Assembly (NCBI RefSeq): GCF_003634705.1
Contig: NZ_RBWU01000003.1
Location: forward strand, 744,001-808,000
Direction of reading: 5' to 3'
DNA length: 64,000 bases
Source of the DNA: Actinomadura pelletieri DSM 43383
Lineage (GTDB): Bacteria; Actinomycetota; Actinomycetes; Streptosporangiales; Streptosporangiaceae
Each line of letters starts with the position of its first letter. Positions within the stretch are counted from its first letter, which is position 1. Below the pieces are notes generated by a model that saw nothing but the letters and a program-made list of their open reading frames with translations, did no database searches and was not told where the DNA came from. Positions 48,773 through 58,747 of this stretch are shown one piece after another. The position numbers and the translations under genes are program-made.

Positions 48773-48983
48773 GTGGCTCCTTCGATGCGATCGTCACCCG
48801 CAGATCCGAAACCCGTCGAGCGGGCCGGTCCGCTTGGTGCGTGAAGAGATTGGCGGGCCGCATGAGGGTGCAGCCAGCCGCGCCGGAACTCTTCCCGGCG
48901 ACTATTCACCGTACCATGTCGGAAAGGCCCTCGGTCACGAAGAGGAAAGCCACGTTGTCGCAGGGTACGCATTCCGCCGAAAT

Positions 48984-49931
48984 CTAAGCGGAGGTGATCT
49001 CCCGGGCACGGGCCACGTCCCGGTGCATCTCCTCGATCAGCGCCTCGACCGACTCGAACTTGAGCGTGTCCCGGATCCGCGCGACGAAGTCGACGGCCAT
49101 GTGCTCGCCGTAAAGGTCGAGGTCGTCACGGTCCAGCGCGTACGCCTCGACGGTCCGCTCGCCCGTGCCCTCGAACGTCGGGTTCGTTCCGATGGAGATC
49201 GCGGCGGGCCAGCTGAAGTCGGGATAGCGGCCCGAGTCGCAGACCAGCCGGCCCGCGTACACCCCGTCCGCGGGGATCGCCGTGTGCGGCGGCGTCTCCA
49301 GGTTGGCCGTGGGGAAGCCGAGCGCGCGGCCGCGCATGTGACCCCGCACGACGACGCCCTCGACGCGGTGCGGACGGCCGAGCGCCCGCGCCGCGGTCTC
49401 GACGTCGCCCGCGTCGAGCCGCCCGCGGATGTAGCTGGACGAGATCGTGTCGCCGTTCGCGACCAGCGGCACGCCCTCGGCGGTGAAGTCGTACTTCGCG
49501 CCGAGTTCCCGCAGCAGCGCCACATCGCCCTTGGCCTTGTGCCCGAACCGGAAGTCCTCGCCGACGACGACGTGCGCCGCGTGCAGCCGGTCGACCAGGA
49601 CCGACTGGACGAACTCGTCCGGCGCCATCTTCGACAGCTCCAGCGTGAACGGCACGACGACCACGGCGTCGGTGCCGAGCCCCTCGAGCAGTTGGATCCG
49701 GCGGCGGGTGGTGGCGAGGACCGGCGGATGCGTGCCGGGCCGGACGACCTCGTCCGGATGCGGGTCGAACGTGATCACCACGGACCGCTGGCCACGGCGG
49801 CGCGCCTCCTCCGCGGCGGATGCGACGATCCGCTGGTGGCCGCGGTGCACACCGTCGAACACCCCGATCGTGATGACAGAACGGCCCCAGTCTGCGGGAA
49901 CCTCGTCGAGGCCATTCCAGCGCCGCACCAT
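48984..49931 (-). CDS. ribF: Bifunctional riboflavin kinase / FAD synthetase
   Basis: 315-residue enzyme making FMN and then FAD. The N-terminal adenylyltransferase domain has GVFDGVHRGHQ (about residues 24-34) and TFDPHPDEV. The C-terminal kinase domain begins around RGRALGFPTANL. Start is the ATG at 49931, with GGGAGTGA upstream. Confidence 0.96.
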   Translation of the reverse strand: MVRRWNGLDEVPADWGRSVITIGVFDGVHRGHQRIVASAAEEARRRGQRSVVITFDPHPDEVVRPGTHPPVLATTRRRIQLLEGLGTDAVVVVPFTLELSKMAPDEFVQSVLVDRLHAAHVVVGEDFRFGHKAKGDVALLRELGAKYDFTAEGVPLVANGDTISSSYIRGRLDAGDVETAARALGRPHRVEGVVVRGHMRGRALGFPTANLETPPHTAIPADGVYAGRLVCDSGRYPDFSWPAAISIGTNPTFEGTGERTVEAYALDRDDLDLYGEHMAVDFVARIRDTLKFESVEALIEEMHRDVARAREITSA

Positions 49932-50015
49932 TCACTCCCTGCGTAGGACGTGCCTGCCCGTTCTTGCTGCCGTCCTAAGAGTGCCATGCGCGGGCGGGTG
50001 GGGCGGCACCCGGGT

Positions 50016-50684
50016 TCACCCCGACTGGTACACCACGAACGACACGGCGATGTACTGCAGGATGTAGGCGGCGAGCGTGCAGGCGTGGAAGACCTCGTGG
50101 TAACCGAACCAGCGCGGTGACGGGTCCGGGCGGCGCAACCCGTACACCACTCCCCCGACGCTGTAGCAGATGCCACCGGCCGCGACCATGACACAGGCGG
50201 CGACGCCCGCGCCGGACAGGAGTTGCGGCATGAAGAACACCGCGACCCAGCCGAGCACGATGTAGAGCGTGACGTAGAGGGCGCGCGGCGCGCCGATCCA
50301 GACCGTCCGGAACACGACGCCGAGGACGGCGCCCGTCCACACGGTGATCAGGACGGTGAGCCGGACGCCTCCGTCCAGCGCGAGGACGGCGAAGGGCGTG
50401 TACGTCCCCGCGATGATCAGGTAGATGTTGGCGTGGTCGAAGCGGCGCAGGACCTCCAGCAGCCGGTGTGAGGTCTGGCGGTGGTAGGTCCCCGAGATTC
50501 CGAACAGCATCGCCGACGTCGCCACGTACACCGCCGACGCGAGCCGCGCCTGCACGCTCGGGCCGAGCGCGACCAGCACGAGTCCGGCGACGAGCACCGC
50601 GGGGAACGCGCCGATGTGCAGCCACCCGCGCAGCCGGGGACGGGTCGGGGACGCCACCGGGGCGTCGTGCTTCACGGTGGTCAC
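50016..50684 (-). CDS. Hemolysin III / PAQR-family membrane protein
   Basis: 222-residue protein with seven predicted helices. Conserved PAQR metal and core motifs: GTYHRQTSHRLLEVLRRFDHANIYLIIAGTYTPF and GYHEVFHACTLAAYI. Despite the name, it is likely a membrane hydrolase or receptor-like protein with a zinc site. The GTG at 50684 is chosen because GAGGAG lies 6 bases upstream; the GTG at 50690 abuts that site. Confidence 0.88.
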   Translation of the reverse strand: MTTVKHDAPVASPTRPRLRGWLHIGAFPAVLVAGLVLVALGPSVQARLASAVYVATSAMLFGISGTYHRQTSHRLLEVLRRFDHANIYLIIAGTYTPFAVLALDGGVRLTVLITVWTGAVLGVVFRTVWIGAPRALYVTLYIVLGWVAVFFMPQLLSGAGVAACVMVAAGGICYSVGGVVYGLRRPDPSPRWFGYHEVFHACTLAAYILQYIAVSFVVYQSG

Positions 50685-50702
50685 GGGCACCTCCTCACAA
50701 AG

Positions 50703-50735
50703 CCTACGCACTAGTAGGTTACGTGACCGTAGGTT
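50703..50735. promoter_or_regulatory. Repeated CCTAC/GTAGG motif upstream of the hemolysin-III gene
   Basis: GTAGGTT occurs at 50714-50720 and 50729-50735 (15-bp period), and CCTAC (50703-50707) is inverted to GTAGG (50714-50718) with a 6-base gap. It lies in the promoter region of the membrane-protein gene, so a transcription-factor site is plausible. Confidence 0.4.
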
Positions 50736-50814
50736 GGAACGCACCGGTTTCTCCGGTGATGATGGCCACCGGTGGACAGGTTCGTCCAGGCCCCCGTGGG
50801 TGATCGGTAGGCGA

Positions 50815-51687
50815 TCAGGAGGTGAACACGGCGAGGGGACGGGCGACGGCGCCGCGCTCCTCGACGAGCGCCAGCAGGGCACCGTCGGGCGCGAAGACCC
50901 CGACGGGTCCCGGGCCCAGTCCCGCCGCGGGGAGGCGCCCGCCGTGGGCGACCTTGCGGGCGTCGTCGGCCGAGACGTCCCGGCGCGGGAACGCCGCGGC
51001 GACCGCCTCGCCCATCGGGAGGATCTCCAGTTCTTCGGCGAGCCGGTCGAGCGTCCGGGCCATGCCCAGGTCGTAGGGGCCGACGCGGGTGCGGCGCAGC
51101 GCGGTGAGATGGGCGCCGCAGCCGAGGGACGCGCCGAGATCGCGGGCCAGGGCCCTGATGTAGGTGCCGGACGAGCAGCCGATGGAGGCGTCCACGTCGA
51201 TCACCTCGCCGTCGCGCCGGACGTCAAGGACGGTGAAGTCGTGCACGGTCACCGGCCGAGCGGCGAGTTCGACCTCCTCGCCCTTGCGGGCCATCCGGTA
51301 GGCCCGCTCACCGTTCACCTTGATCGCGCTGACCTGCGGCGGGACCTGCTGGATCGGCCCGGTCAGCGCCGCGATCCCGGCCTCGAGCGCCTCGTCGGTG
51401 ACGGACGCGGCGGACGCCGTCGCGGTGACCTCGCCCTCGGCGTCGTCGGTGTTGGTCGACACGCCGAGCCGGATCGTGGCGTCATAGCCCTTCTCCGTCA
51501 GCGCGAGATGCCCGAGGAGACGCGTGGCCTTGCCGATCCCGAGGACGAGGACACCCGTCGCCATCGGGTCGAGCGTGCCCGCGTGCCCGACCCGGCGGGT
51601 CTTCGCCAGCCGCCGCATCCTGCCGACCACGTCGTGGGACGTCCAGCCGGACGGCTTGTCCACGATGACGAGTCCCGAGTTCTCCAC
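50815..51687 (-). CDS. truB: tRNA pseudouridine-55 synthase
   Basis: 290-residue enzyme converting U55 of the tRNA T-loop to pseudouridine. The catalytic Asp40 is in GHAGTLDPMATGVL, and the PPQVSAIKVNGERAYRMAR segment is conserved. A C-terminal PUA-like part follows. Start is the GTG at 51687, with GGAGCGGG upstream; the long ORF reaching 52554 is an antisense-type extension through nrnA in another frame. Confidence 0.96.
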   Translation of the reverse strand: MENSGLVIVDKPSGWTSHDVVGRMRRLAKTRRVGHAGTLDPMATGVLVLGIGKATRLLGHLALTEKGYDATIRLGVSTNTDDAEGEVTATASAASVTDEALEAGIAALTGPIQQVPPQVSAIKVNGERAYRMARKGEEVELAARPVTVHDFTVLDVRRDGEVIDVDASIGCSSGTYIRALARDLGASLGCGAHLTALRRTRVGPYDLGMARTLDRLAEELEILPMGEAVAAAFPRRDVSADDARKVAHGGRLPAAGLGPGPVGVFAPDGALLALVEERGAVARPLAVFTS

Positions 51688-51704
51688 ACCCGCTCCGATT
51701 GATT

Positions 51705-52906
51705 TCAGTCCAGGTCGCCGGGCACGCGCAGCGCGGCGCGCAACCGGTCGATGATCGAGGCGGGCTCGCCGCCCATGGTGAACGCGGCCGCGGTGCGGTG
51801 CCCACCGCCGCCGAGCTCGACACAGGCGCGGCCGACGTCGACCGAGCCCTTCGACCGGGTCGACACGTACCACTCGCCCCGGTCGTTCTCCTTGCACACG
51901 ACCGCGACCTCCGCCTCGTCGGTGCGTCTGAGCTGGTCGATGACGCCCTCGAGCTGGTCGTACTCGACGTCGCGGGCGACCCGGTCGGACCGCGCCACGG
52001 TCGTCCACACCAGCCCGCGGCCACCGGCGGCGTCGCGTTCCAGCCTGGCCCTCGCCAGCGCGCCCGCGAGAACCTGAAGGTAGCCGAACGGGGCGCGGTC
52101 CCACAGTTCCCTGCTGACCGCCTCGGGCCGGACTCCCGCCGTGAGCAGCCGTCCCGCCAGGTCGTGCACCTCGGGTGTCGTGCACGGGTACTTGAACGAG
52201 CCGGTGTCGCTCGCCAGCCCCGCGTACAGGCCCTGCGCCATGTCCCGGTCCAAGGGGACGCCGAGCCTGCGGATCAGCTCCTCGACCAGCACGGCCGTGG
52301 CGGCCGCGTCCGGGTCGACGATCCGCACGCCGCCGAACCCGATGTTGGACGCGTGATGGTCGATCACGATCAGGGCGCCGGCCCGGCCCGCGGGCCCGGC
52401 GAGCGCGCCGAGCCGTGACCGTCCGGCCGCGTCCAGCGAGATCATGAGCTGCGGGGCCTCGGGCACCCGGGTGGGCTCGACCAGCATCTCCTGCCCCGGC
52501 AGGAACCGGAGGATCGCGGGCACGGTGAACGGCTCCCCGAACGACGCCAGGCAACGTTTGCCCAGCGCGCGCAGGGCCCGCGCGAGCGCCAGCATCGAAC
52601 CGAGCGCGTCACCGTCCGGGGCGACGTGGCAGGCGAGCCACACCTCCCCCGCGGCGTCGATCAGCTGGACGGCCCGGTCCCACTCCAGCTCCTTGACGGC
52701 CCTGGTGCCCCCGCCGGGCACGCCCGGCGCCGGCTGCTCCAGCGGTGCCGGTTGCTCCACCGGCGCGGGCGGCTCGACGGCCGGGGACGGGCCACCGGCG
52801 CGGGGCCCGGCGTCATGGCCGTTCGCGGAATGCCCGCCCGCGTCGCGCGGGAGGCGATGTCCGTTCCAGCCGGCGCGCGGTGCGTCCGCACGCCCCTCGG
52901 GGGCGC

Positions 52907-52910
<4 letters not shown>
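51705..52910 (-). CDS. nrnA: DHH/DHHA1 phosphoesterase (NrnA-like oligoribonuclease)
   Basis: 401-residue protein. An N-terminal extension of about 70 Pro/Gly/Ala residues precedes the DHH domain: HVAPDGDALGS, then VIDHHASN and ASDTGSFKY; the DHHA1 end is GGGGHRTAAAF. It degrades nano-RNA or pAp. The GTG start overlaps the rbfA stop (GTGA). The disordered extension is longer than usual and of unknown role. Confidence 0.92.
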
Positions 52911-53446
<536 letters not shown>

Positions 53447-53527
53447 GATCGCACTCCCTTTCTGTGGTCTCACGACCCGTCCGTGGTCTGTCGACGCCTC
53501 CCGCCCGGCGCTCCCGTCCGGGGCCGC

Positions 53528-53872
53528 TCAGTCGTCGTCGTTGAAGAGCCGCCGCCGCGCGGACAGCAGCTCGATCTCCGGTCGACCGGCCACGAGCCGT
53601 TCGCACCGGTCGAGCACCTGGGTGCAGTTCGCGGCGGTGCCCGAGACCACCGCCACCCCGATCTCCGCCCTGCGGTGCAGGTCGTTGTCGCCGGTCTCGG
53701 CGACCGCCACGGCCGGGAAGTGCTTGCGCACCTCGGCGATGACGGGCCGCAGGACGGACCGCTTCTGTTTCAGCGACCGGACGTCCCCCAGCAGCAGGTC
53801 GAGCGTCAGCGCACCCACATACACCTGGTCGATCACCTCGGGATTCTCAGAAGATGGAACGGCGGTGGTCAC
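53528..53872 (-). CDS. ylxP: YlxP/DUF503 family protein
   Basis: 114-residue protein, VYVGALTLDLLLGDVRSLKQKRSVLRPVIAEVRKHF..., of the DUF503 family regularly placed between infB and rbfA. Role unknown, possibly ribosome-linked. GTG start. Confidence 0.9.
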   Translation of the reverse strand: MTTAVPSSENPEVIDQVYVGALTLDLLLGDVRSLKQKRSVLRPVIAEVRKHFPAVAVAETGDNDLHRRAEIGVAVVSGTAANCTQVLDRCERLVAGRPEIELLSARRRLFNDDD

Positions 53873-54083
53873 CCGCCGTGTTCCCGGCCGGCCACCCCCG
53901 ATTCAGGGACGGACCGGACATGACAGACGCCAGGCTAGAAGATCCACCTGGCGCCGTGTCACCCGTTTAAACGATCACACCGCCGAAAGCCGTGGAGAGC
54001 GGGACGCGGCGGCGTTCCGCGCTCCGACCGCCCCGGCCCGGGTTCCCCGAGTCGCGGGCCGCGACCGTCACGAGACCGCGTCG

Positions 54084-54127
54084 TCCGGCCGGGAAGGGAC
54101 CGCCGAGGGCGGGCCTTCCCGGCCGGA
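54084..54127 (-). terminator. infB terminator
   Basis: Very long hairpin: 14-bp perfect outer stem (54084-54097 with 54114-54127) and an inner 5-bp stem (54100-54104 with 54108-54112). It lies 25 bases past the infB stop and separates infB from ylxP-rbfA. Confidence 0.78.
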
Positions 54128-54151
54128 TCGAGGCGATGCGGCGAACTCCCG

Positions 54152-57100
54152 TCAGTCGCGGGGCTTCTCCCGCATCTCGAAACACTCGATGACGTCGCCG
54201 AGCTTGACGTCGTTGTAGCCCACGCCGATACCGCACTCGAAGCCCTCGCGGACCTCGGTCGCGTCGTCCTTGAAGCGGCGCAGCGACGTCACCGTGAGGT
54301 TGTCGGCGACCACGACGCCGTCGCGGACGAGCCGGGCCTTGGCGTTGCGCTGGATGACGCCGGAGGTGACCATCGAGCCCGCGACGTTGCCGATCCGCGG
54401 CACCCGGAAGATCTCCCGGATCTCGGCGGTGCCGAGCTGGACCTCCTCGAACTCCGGCTTGAGCATGCCCTTGAGGGCCGCCTCGATCTCCTCGATCGCC
54501 TGGTAGATGATCGAGTAGTACCGGATGTCGACGCCCTCGCGGTCGGCCAGCTCCTGCGCGTTGCGCTCCGGCCGCACGTTGAAGCCGATGATGACCGCGC
54601 CCTCGGACGCCAGCGACAGGTTCACGTCGTCCTGCGTGATCGCGCCGACACCGCGACGGATGATCCGCAGGTTGACCTCCTCGCCCACGTCGATCTTGAG
54701 GAGGGAGTCCTCCAGCGCCTCGACGGAACCGGACACGTCGCCCTTGAGGATGAGCAGCAGCTCCTGCCGGTCGCCCCGCTCCAGGTCCTTGAACAGCTCT
54801 TCGAGGGAGCTGCTCTTGCGGCTCTTGAGCAGTTCGGCGTTGCGCTTGCGCGCGACCCGCTTGTCGGCGATCTGCCGGGCGACCCGGTCGTCGTCGACGA
54901 CCAGGAAGTTGTCGCCCGCGCCGGGCACGGCGGCGAGGCCGAGCACCTGCACCGGACGGGACGGGCCCGCCTCCTCGACCGGTTCGAAGTTCTCGTCGAG
55001 CATCGCCCGGACGCGACCGTTGGCCACGCCGCAGACGATCGAGTCGCCGACCCGCAGCGTGCCGCGCTGCACCAGCACGGTCGCCACGGCGCCCCGGCCC
55101 TTGTCCAGGTGGGCCTCGATGGCCGAGCCCTGGGCGGGCATGTCGGGGTTGGCCTTCAGGTCGAGCTCGGCGTCGGCGGTCAGGATGATCGCCTCCAGCA
55201 GCCCGTCGATGTTGAGGCCCTGCTTGGCCGACACGTCGACGAACTGGGTCTGGCCGCCGAACTCCTCGGCGACCAGCCCGTACTCGGTGAGCTGCGCGCG
55301 CACCTTGTTCGGGTCGGCGCCCTCGACGTCGATCTTGTTGACCGCGACGACGATCGGGACCCCGGCCGCGGTGGCGTGGTCGATCGCCTCGGTGGTCTGC
55401 GGCTTGACGCCGTCGTCCGCGGCGACCACCAGCACCACCAGGTCGGTGGTGTCGGCACCACGGGCGCGCATGGCGGTGAACGCCTCGTGACCCGGGGTGT
55501 CGATGAAGGTGATCCGGCGCTCCTCGCCGTCGACCTCGGTCTCGACCTGGTAGGCGCCGATGTGCTGGGTGATGCCGCCGGCCTCGCCCGCCTGCACGTT
55601 GGCCTGCCGGACGGCGTCCAGCAGCTTGGTCTTGCCGTGGTCGACGTGACCCATGACGGTGACCACCGGCGGGCGCGACTGGAGGAGCTCCTCGCCGCCC
55701 TCGTCCTCGCCGTACTCGATGTCGAACGACTCGAGCAGCGCGCGGTCCTCGTCCTCGGGGCTGACGACCTGGACGTCGAAGTCCAGTTCGAGCCCGAGCG
55801 CCATCAGGTCGTCGGGGTCGACGGACTGGGTCGCGGTGACCATCTTGCCGAGATGCATCATGATCGCGACGAGCGACGCCGGGTTGGCGCCGATCTTCTC
55901 GGCGAAGTCGGTCAGGGTCGCGCCCTGCGGCAACCGGATGGTCTTGCCGTTGCCGCGCGGAGCCGAGACGCCACCGGCGGCGGGCGCCTGCATGCTCTCG
56001 AACTCCTGACGGCGCGCCCGCTTGGACTTGCGGCCACGCTGGGGACGTCCGCCGGGACGGCCGAAGGCGCCCTGGGTGCCGCCGCGTCCGCGACCGCCGC
56101 CACCGGGACGGGGACCGCCGAAGCCGCCGGGACGGCCACCGCCGCCACCACCGGCCGTGCGCGGGCCGCCGAAGCCGCCGGGACGACCGCCGCCGCCACC
56201 GCCGGGACCGCGACCGCCGCCGCCCGGACCGCGGCCACCGCCGCCGGGACCACGACCGCCGCCGCCTCCGCCGGGACCGCCGCGCCCGGGAGCGCCGGAC
56301 GGCCGCGAGGACGGCATGTTCATCGGGCTGGGACGCGGGCCGCCGCCCGGACGGGGCGGCATGCTTCCGGGACTCGGCCGCGGGCCGCCGGCACCGGCGG
56401 GACCGCCGGGCCTCGGCCCGGGACGCGGACCCGCTCCACCGGCGCCGCCGCCGGGGCGGTCGCCGCCCTGGCGGGGCCCGGGACGCGGGCCGGGCTTGGG
56501 CGCCTGGCCCATGCCGCTGGCGTTCGAGCTGAACGGGTTGTTACCGGGACGCGGAGCGCCCCCTCCACGGCCGCCTCCGCCGCCCTGGCGCGGGCCGGGA
56601 CGCGGGCCCGGCTTGGGCGCGCGGGGACCCGGCTTCGGGCCCGCGGGCGCGCGGCCACCGGGGCCGGCGCCGCCGGGACCGGCCGCGGGCGGGGCGCTCG
56701 GGCCCTGCGCCGCGGGCGCGCTCACCGGCTGGCTCGGCGCCGGGGGGACCGGCCGGGGCGGGCCCGGCTTCGGACCGCCGCCGGGGCCGCCCGCGCCACC
56801 TGGCCCGGCCGGTCCAGCCGGACCGGCCGGGCCGCCGGGGCCCGGCTTGGGCGCGGCGGGACGCGGCGCGGCGGGACCGGGACGCGGCCCCTGCCCCTGC
56901 CCCTGCCTGCGTCCGCCCTGAGAATCTGGGGCGCCGCCGGGAGGTCCCGGACGCGGCGCGGCGGGCCGCGGAGCCGAAGGACGCTTCGGCGCGACCCGCT
57001 TCTCCCCCTGCTTGGAGGAGGAAGACGAATTTGAGAAGGCTTCTGTCAGCCTACGTACGACCGGCGCCTCGATCGTGGAGGACGCCGACCTTACGAACTC

Positions 57101-57184
57101 GCCCATTTCCTGGAGCTTGGCCATGACGACCTTGCTCTCGACACCGAACTCCTTGGCGAGTTCGTACACCCGGACCTTCGCCAC
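54152..57184 (-). CDS. infB: Translation initiation factor IF-2
   Basis: 1010-residue GTPase that places initiator tRNA on the 30S subunit. The N-terminal IF2_N module (MAKVRVYELAKEFGVESKVV) is followed by about 300 residues of Gly/Pro/Arg-rich repeats (about 65-390). The G domain follows: GHVDHGKTKL near 511, DTPGHE, NKID; then domains II-IV to the C-terminus. The low-complexity region is typical of high-GC actinomycetes. GTG start with AGGGAG. Confidence 0.98.
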   Translation of the reverse strand: MAKVRVYELAKEFGVESKVVMAKLQEMGEFVRSASSTIEAPVVRRLTEAFSNSSSSSKQGEKRVAPKRPSAPRPAAPRPGPPGGAPDSQGGRRQGQGQGPRPGPAAPRPAAPKPGPGGPAGPAGPAGPGGAGGPGGGPKPGPPRPVPPAPSQPVSAPAAQGPSAPPAAGPGGAGPGGRAPAGPKPGPRAPKPGPRPGPRQGGGGGRGGGAPRPGNNPFSSNASGMGQAPKPGPRPGPRQGGDRPGGGAGGAGPRPGPRPGGPAGAGGPRPSPGSMPPRPGGGPRPSPMNMPSSRPSGAPGRGGPGGGGGGRGPGGGGRGPGGGGRGPGGGGGGRPGGFGGPRTAGGGGGGRPGGFGGPRPGGGGRGRGGTQGAFGRPGGRPQRGRKSKRARRQEFESMQAPAAGGVSAPRGNGKTIRLPQGATLTDFAEKIGANPASLVAIMMHLGKMVTATQSVDPDDLMALGLELDFDVQVVSPEDEDRALLESFDIEYGEDEGGEELLQSRPPVVTVMGHVDHGKTKLLDAVRQANVQAGEAGGITQHIGAYQVETEVDGEERRITFIDTPGHEAFTAMRARGADTTDLVVLVVAADDGVKPQTTEAIDHATAAGVPIVVAVNKIDVEGADPNKVRAQLTEYGLVAEEFGGQTQFVDVSAKQGLNIDGLLEAIILTADAELDLKANPDMPAQGSAIEAHLDKGRGAVATVLVQRGTLRVGDSIVCGVANGRVRAMLDENFEPVEEAGPSRPVQVLGLAAVPGAGDNFLVVDDDRVARQIADKRVARKRNAELLKSRKSSSLEELFKDLERGDRQELLLILKGDVSGSVEALEDSLLKIDVGEEVNLRIIRRGVGAITQDDVNLSLASEGAVIIGFNVRPERNAQELADREGVDIRYYSIIYQAIEEIEAALKGMLKPEFEEVQLGTAEIREIFRVPRIGNVAGSMVTSGVIQRNAKARLVRDGVVVADNLTVTSLRRFKDDATEVREGFECGIGVGYNDVKLGDVIECFEMREKPRD

Positions 57185-57293
57185 TGCACTCCCTAACTCG
57201 GTCCGGGGGTGCGGCCTCCGGACCGTCGCTAACTTGCCGTACTCATCGCGGCGTGCTCATCGAGCGCTCATAGCAATCTCGACCTGCTTCCGA

Positions 57294-57596
57294 CTAGACG
57301 TCGCTTACCATTCGGCCATCCTGCTGCCGCGCGGCGGGTGCCGCAAGCCGCTCCCGCAGGGCGCCGCCGTCGAGCGGCCCCGGCACGCGGAACGCCCTCG
57401 GGAACGCCCGACGCCGCTCTGCGAGCTCGAGACACGCCAGATCGGGGTGCAGATACGCACCCCGTCCCGGCAGCCGCCCACACGGGTCGGGAACGATAAC
57501 GCCCTCGACCACCACCAGGCGCAGCAAGTCGGACTTGACCGAGCGAACCCGACATCCCACACACGTGCGGACAGGGACCTCTCGGCCACGTGTCAT
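57294..57596 (-). CDS. ylxR: YlxR-family (DUF448) nucleic-acid-binding protein
   Basis: 100-residue protein. The core PVRTCVGCR...DLLRLV and GRGAYLHPDLACLELAERRRAFPRAFRV is the YlxR fold, an RNA-binding module beside nusA/infB. The ATG at 57596 lies 4 bases after the nusA stop, without a clear ribosome site, so translation may depend on reinitiation. Confidence 0.9.
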   Translation of the reverse strand: MTRGREVPVRTCVGCRVRSVKSDLLRLVVVEGVIVPDPCGRLPGRGAYLHPDLACLELAERRRAFPRAFRVPGPLDGGALRERLAAPAARQQDGRMVSDV

Positions 57597-57600
57597 GAGT

Positions 57601-58734
57601 CTACCGTGCCGACGCGTCGGCGGGACCTGTCGCATGCGCCCCCGGTGTAGAAGATCGCGAAGAAGATCCGGTTTCACCCGGCTCGGCCGTCTTCGGCGTC
57701 GTCCGTTCGGACTCGGTGCCGGCCGTCCCGGTGCCTCCGGCGGTGTCCGTGGTGTCCGTGGCGGCGGTGGTGTCGGTGTCGGACCGGATGTCGATCCGCC
57801 AGCCGGTGAGCCGGGCCGCCAGCCGCGCGTTCTGGCCTTCCTTGCCGATCGCGAGCGACAGTTGGTAGTCGGGCACCACGACCCGGGCGACCCGGGCGTC
57901 GGCGTCGACCACCTCCACATGGGAGGCCTTCGCGGGCGACAGCGCGTTCTTGACGAAGTCCGCGGGCTCCTCGGACCAGTCCACGATGTCGATCTTCTCG
58001 CCGTGCAGTTCGGCCATCACGTTGCGGACCCGGCTGCCGAGCGGACCGATACAGGCCCCCTTGGCGTTCACCCCCGACTTGCGGGAGCGCACCGCGATCT
58101 TGGTGCGGTGGCCGGCCTCACGGGCGATCGCCGCGATCTCCACCGTGCCGTCCGCGATCTCCGGGACCTCCAGCGCGAACAGTTTCCGCACGAGGTTCGG
58201 GTGCGTGCGCGACAGCTGGATCGACGGCCCGCGGTGGCCCTTGCGGACCTGCACCACATAGGCGCGCAGCCGTTCGCCGTGGTCGTAGTTCTCACCGGGC
58301 ACCTGCTCCTGCGGCGGCAGCACGGCCTCGATCTTGCCGAGGTCGACCAGCACGTTCCGCGGATCCTTGCCCTGCTGGATGATGCCGGAGACGATGTCGC
58401 CCTCGCGCCCGGCGTACTCGCCGAACGTCAGCTCGTCCTCGGCGTCCCTGAGGCGCTGCAGGATGACCTGCTTGGCGGTGGTCGCCGCGATGCGGCCGAA
58501 CCCGGTCGGGGTGTCGTCGTACTCGCCGACGGGGTTGCCCTCGTCGTCGGTCTCGGTGGCCCACACGGTGACGTGGCCGCTCTGGCGGTCCAGTTCGACG
58601 CGCGCCTTGGGCGCCGCGCCCTCCGTGCGGTGGTAGGCGATCAGAAGTGCGTCTTCGATGGCCTTGACGGCCACGTCGAGCGAGATGTCCTTCTCGCTCT
58701 CCAGGCCCCGCAGGGCGGTCATGTCGATGTCCAC
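57601..58734 (-). CDS. nusA: Transcription termination/antitermination factor NusA
   Basis: 377-residue RNA-polymerase-bound factor: N-terminal domain, S1 (REGDIVSGIIQQGKDPRNVLVDLG), KH1 (AVRSRKSGVNAKGACIGPLGSRV) and KH2 (ARVVVPDYQLSLAIGKEGQNARLAARL). A Thr/Ser/Asp-rich tail follows. The GTG at 58734 is favoured, with GGGGGG 6 bases upstream; the internal ATG four codons later is possible. Confidence 0.95.
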   Translation of the reverse strand: MDIDMTALRGLESEKDISLDVAVKAIEDALLIAYHRTEGAAPKARVELDRQSGHVTVWATETDDEGNPVGEYDDTPTGFGRIAATTAKQVILQRLRDAEDELTFGEYAGREGDIVSGIIQQGKDPRNVLVDLGKIEAVLPPQEQVPGENYDHGERLRAYVVQVRKGHRGPSIQLSRTHPNLVRKLFALEVPEIADGTVEIAAIAREAGHRTKIAVRSRKSGVNAKGACIGPLGSRVRNVMAELHGEKIDIVDWSEEPADFVKNALSPAKASHVEVVDADARVARVVVPDYQLSLAIGKEGQNARLAARLTGWRIDIRSDTDTTAATDTTDTAGGTGTAGTESERTTPKTAEPGETGSSSRSSTPGAHATGPADASAR

Positions 58735-58747
58735 GAGGTTCCCCCCT

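Noticed and set aside
50815..52554. truB read as a 579-codon protein
   Set aside because: The first 289 codons are nrnA in another frame; GTG 51687 with a ribosome site starts the TruB homology.
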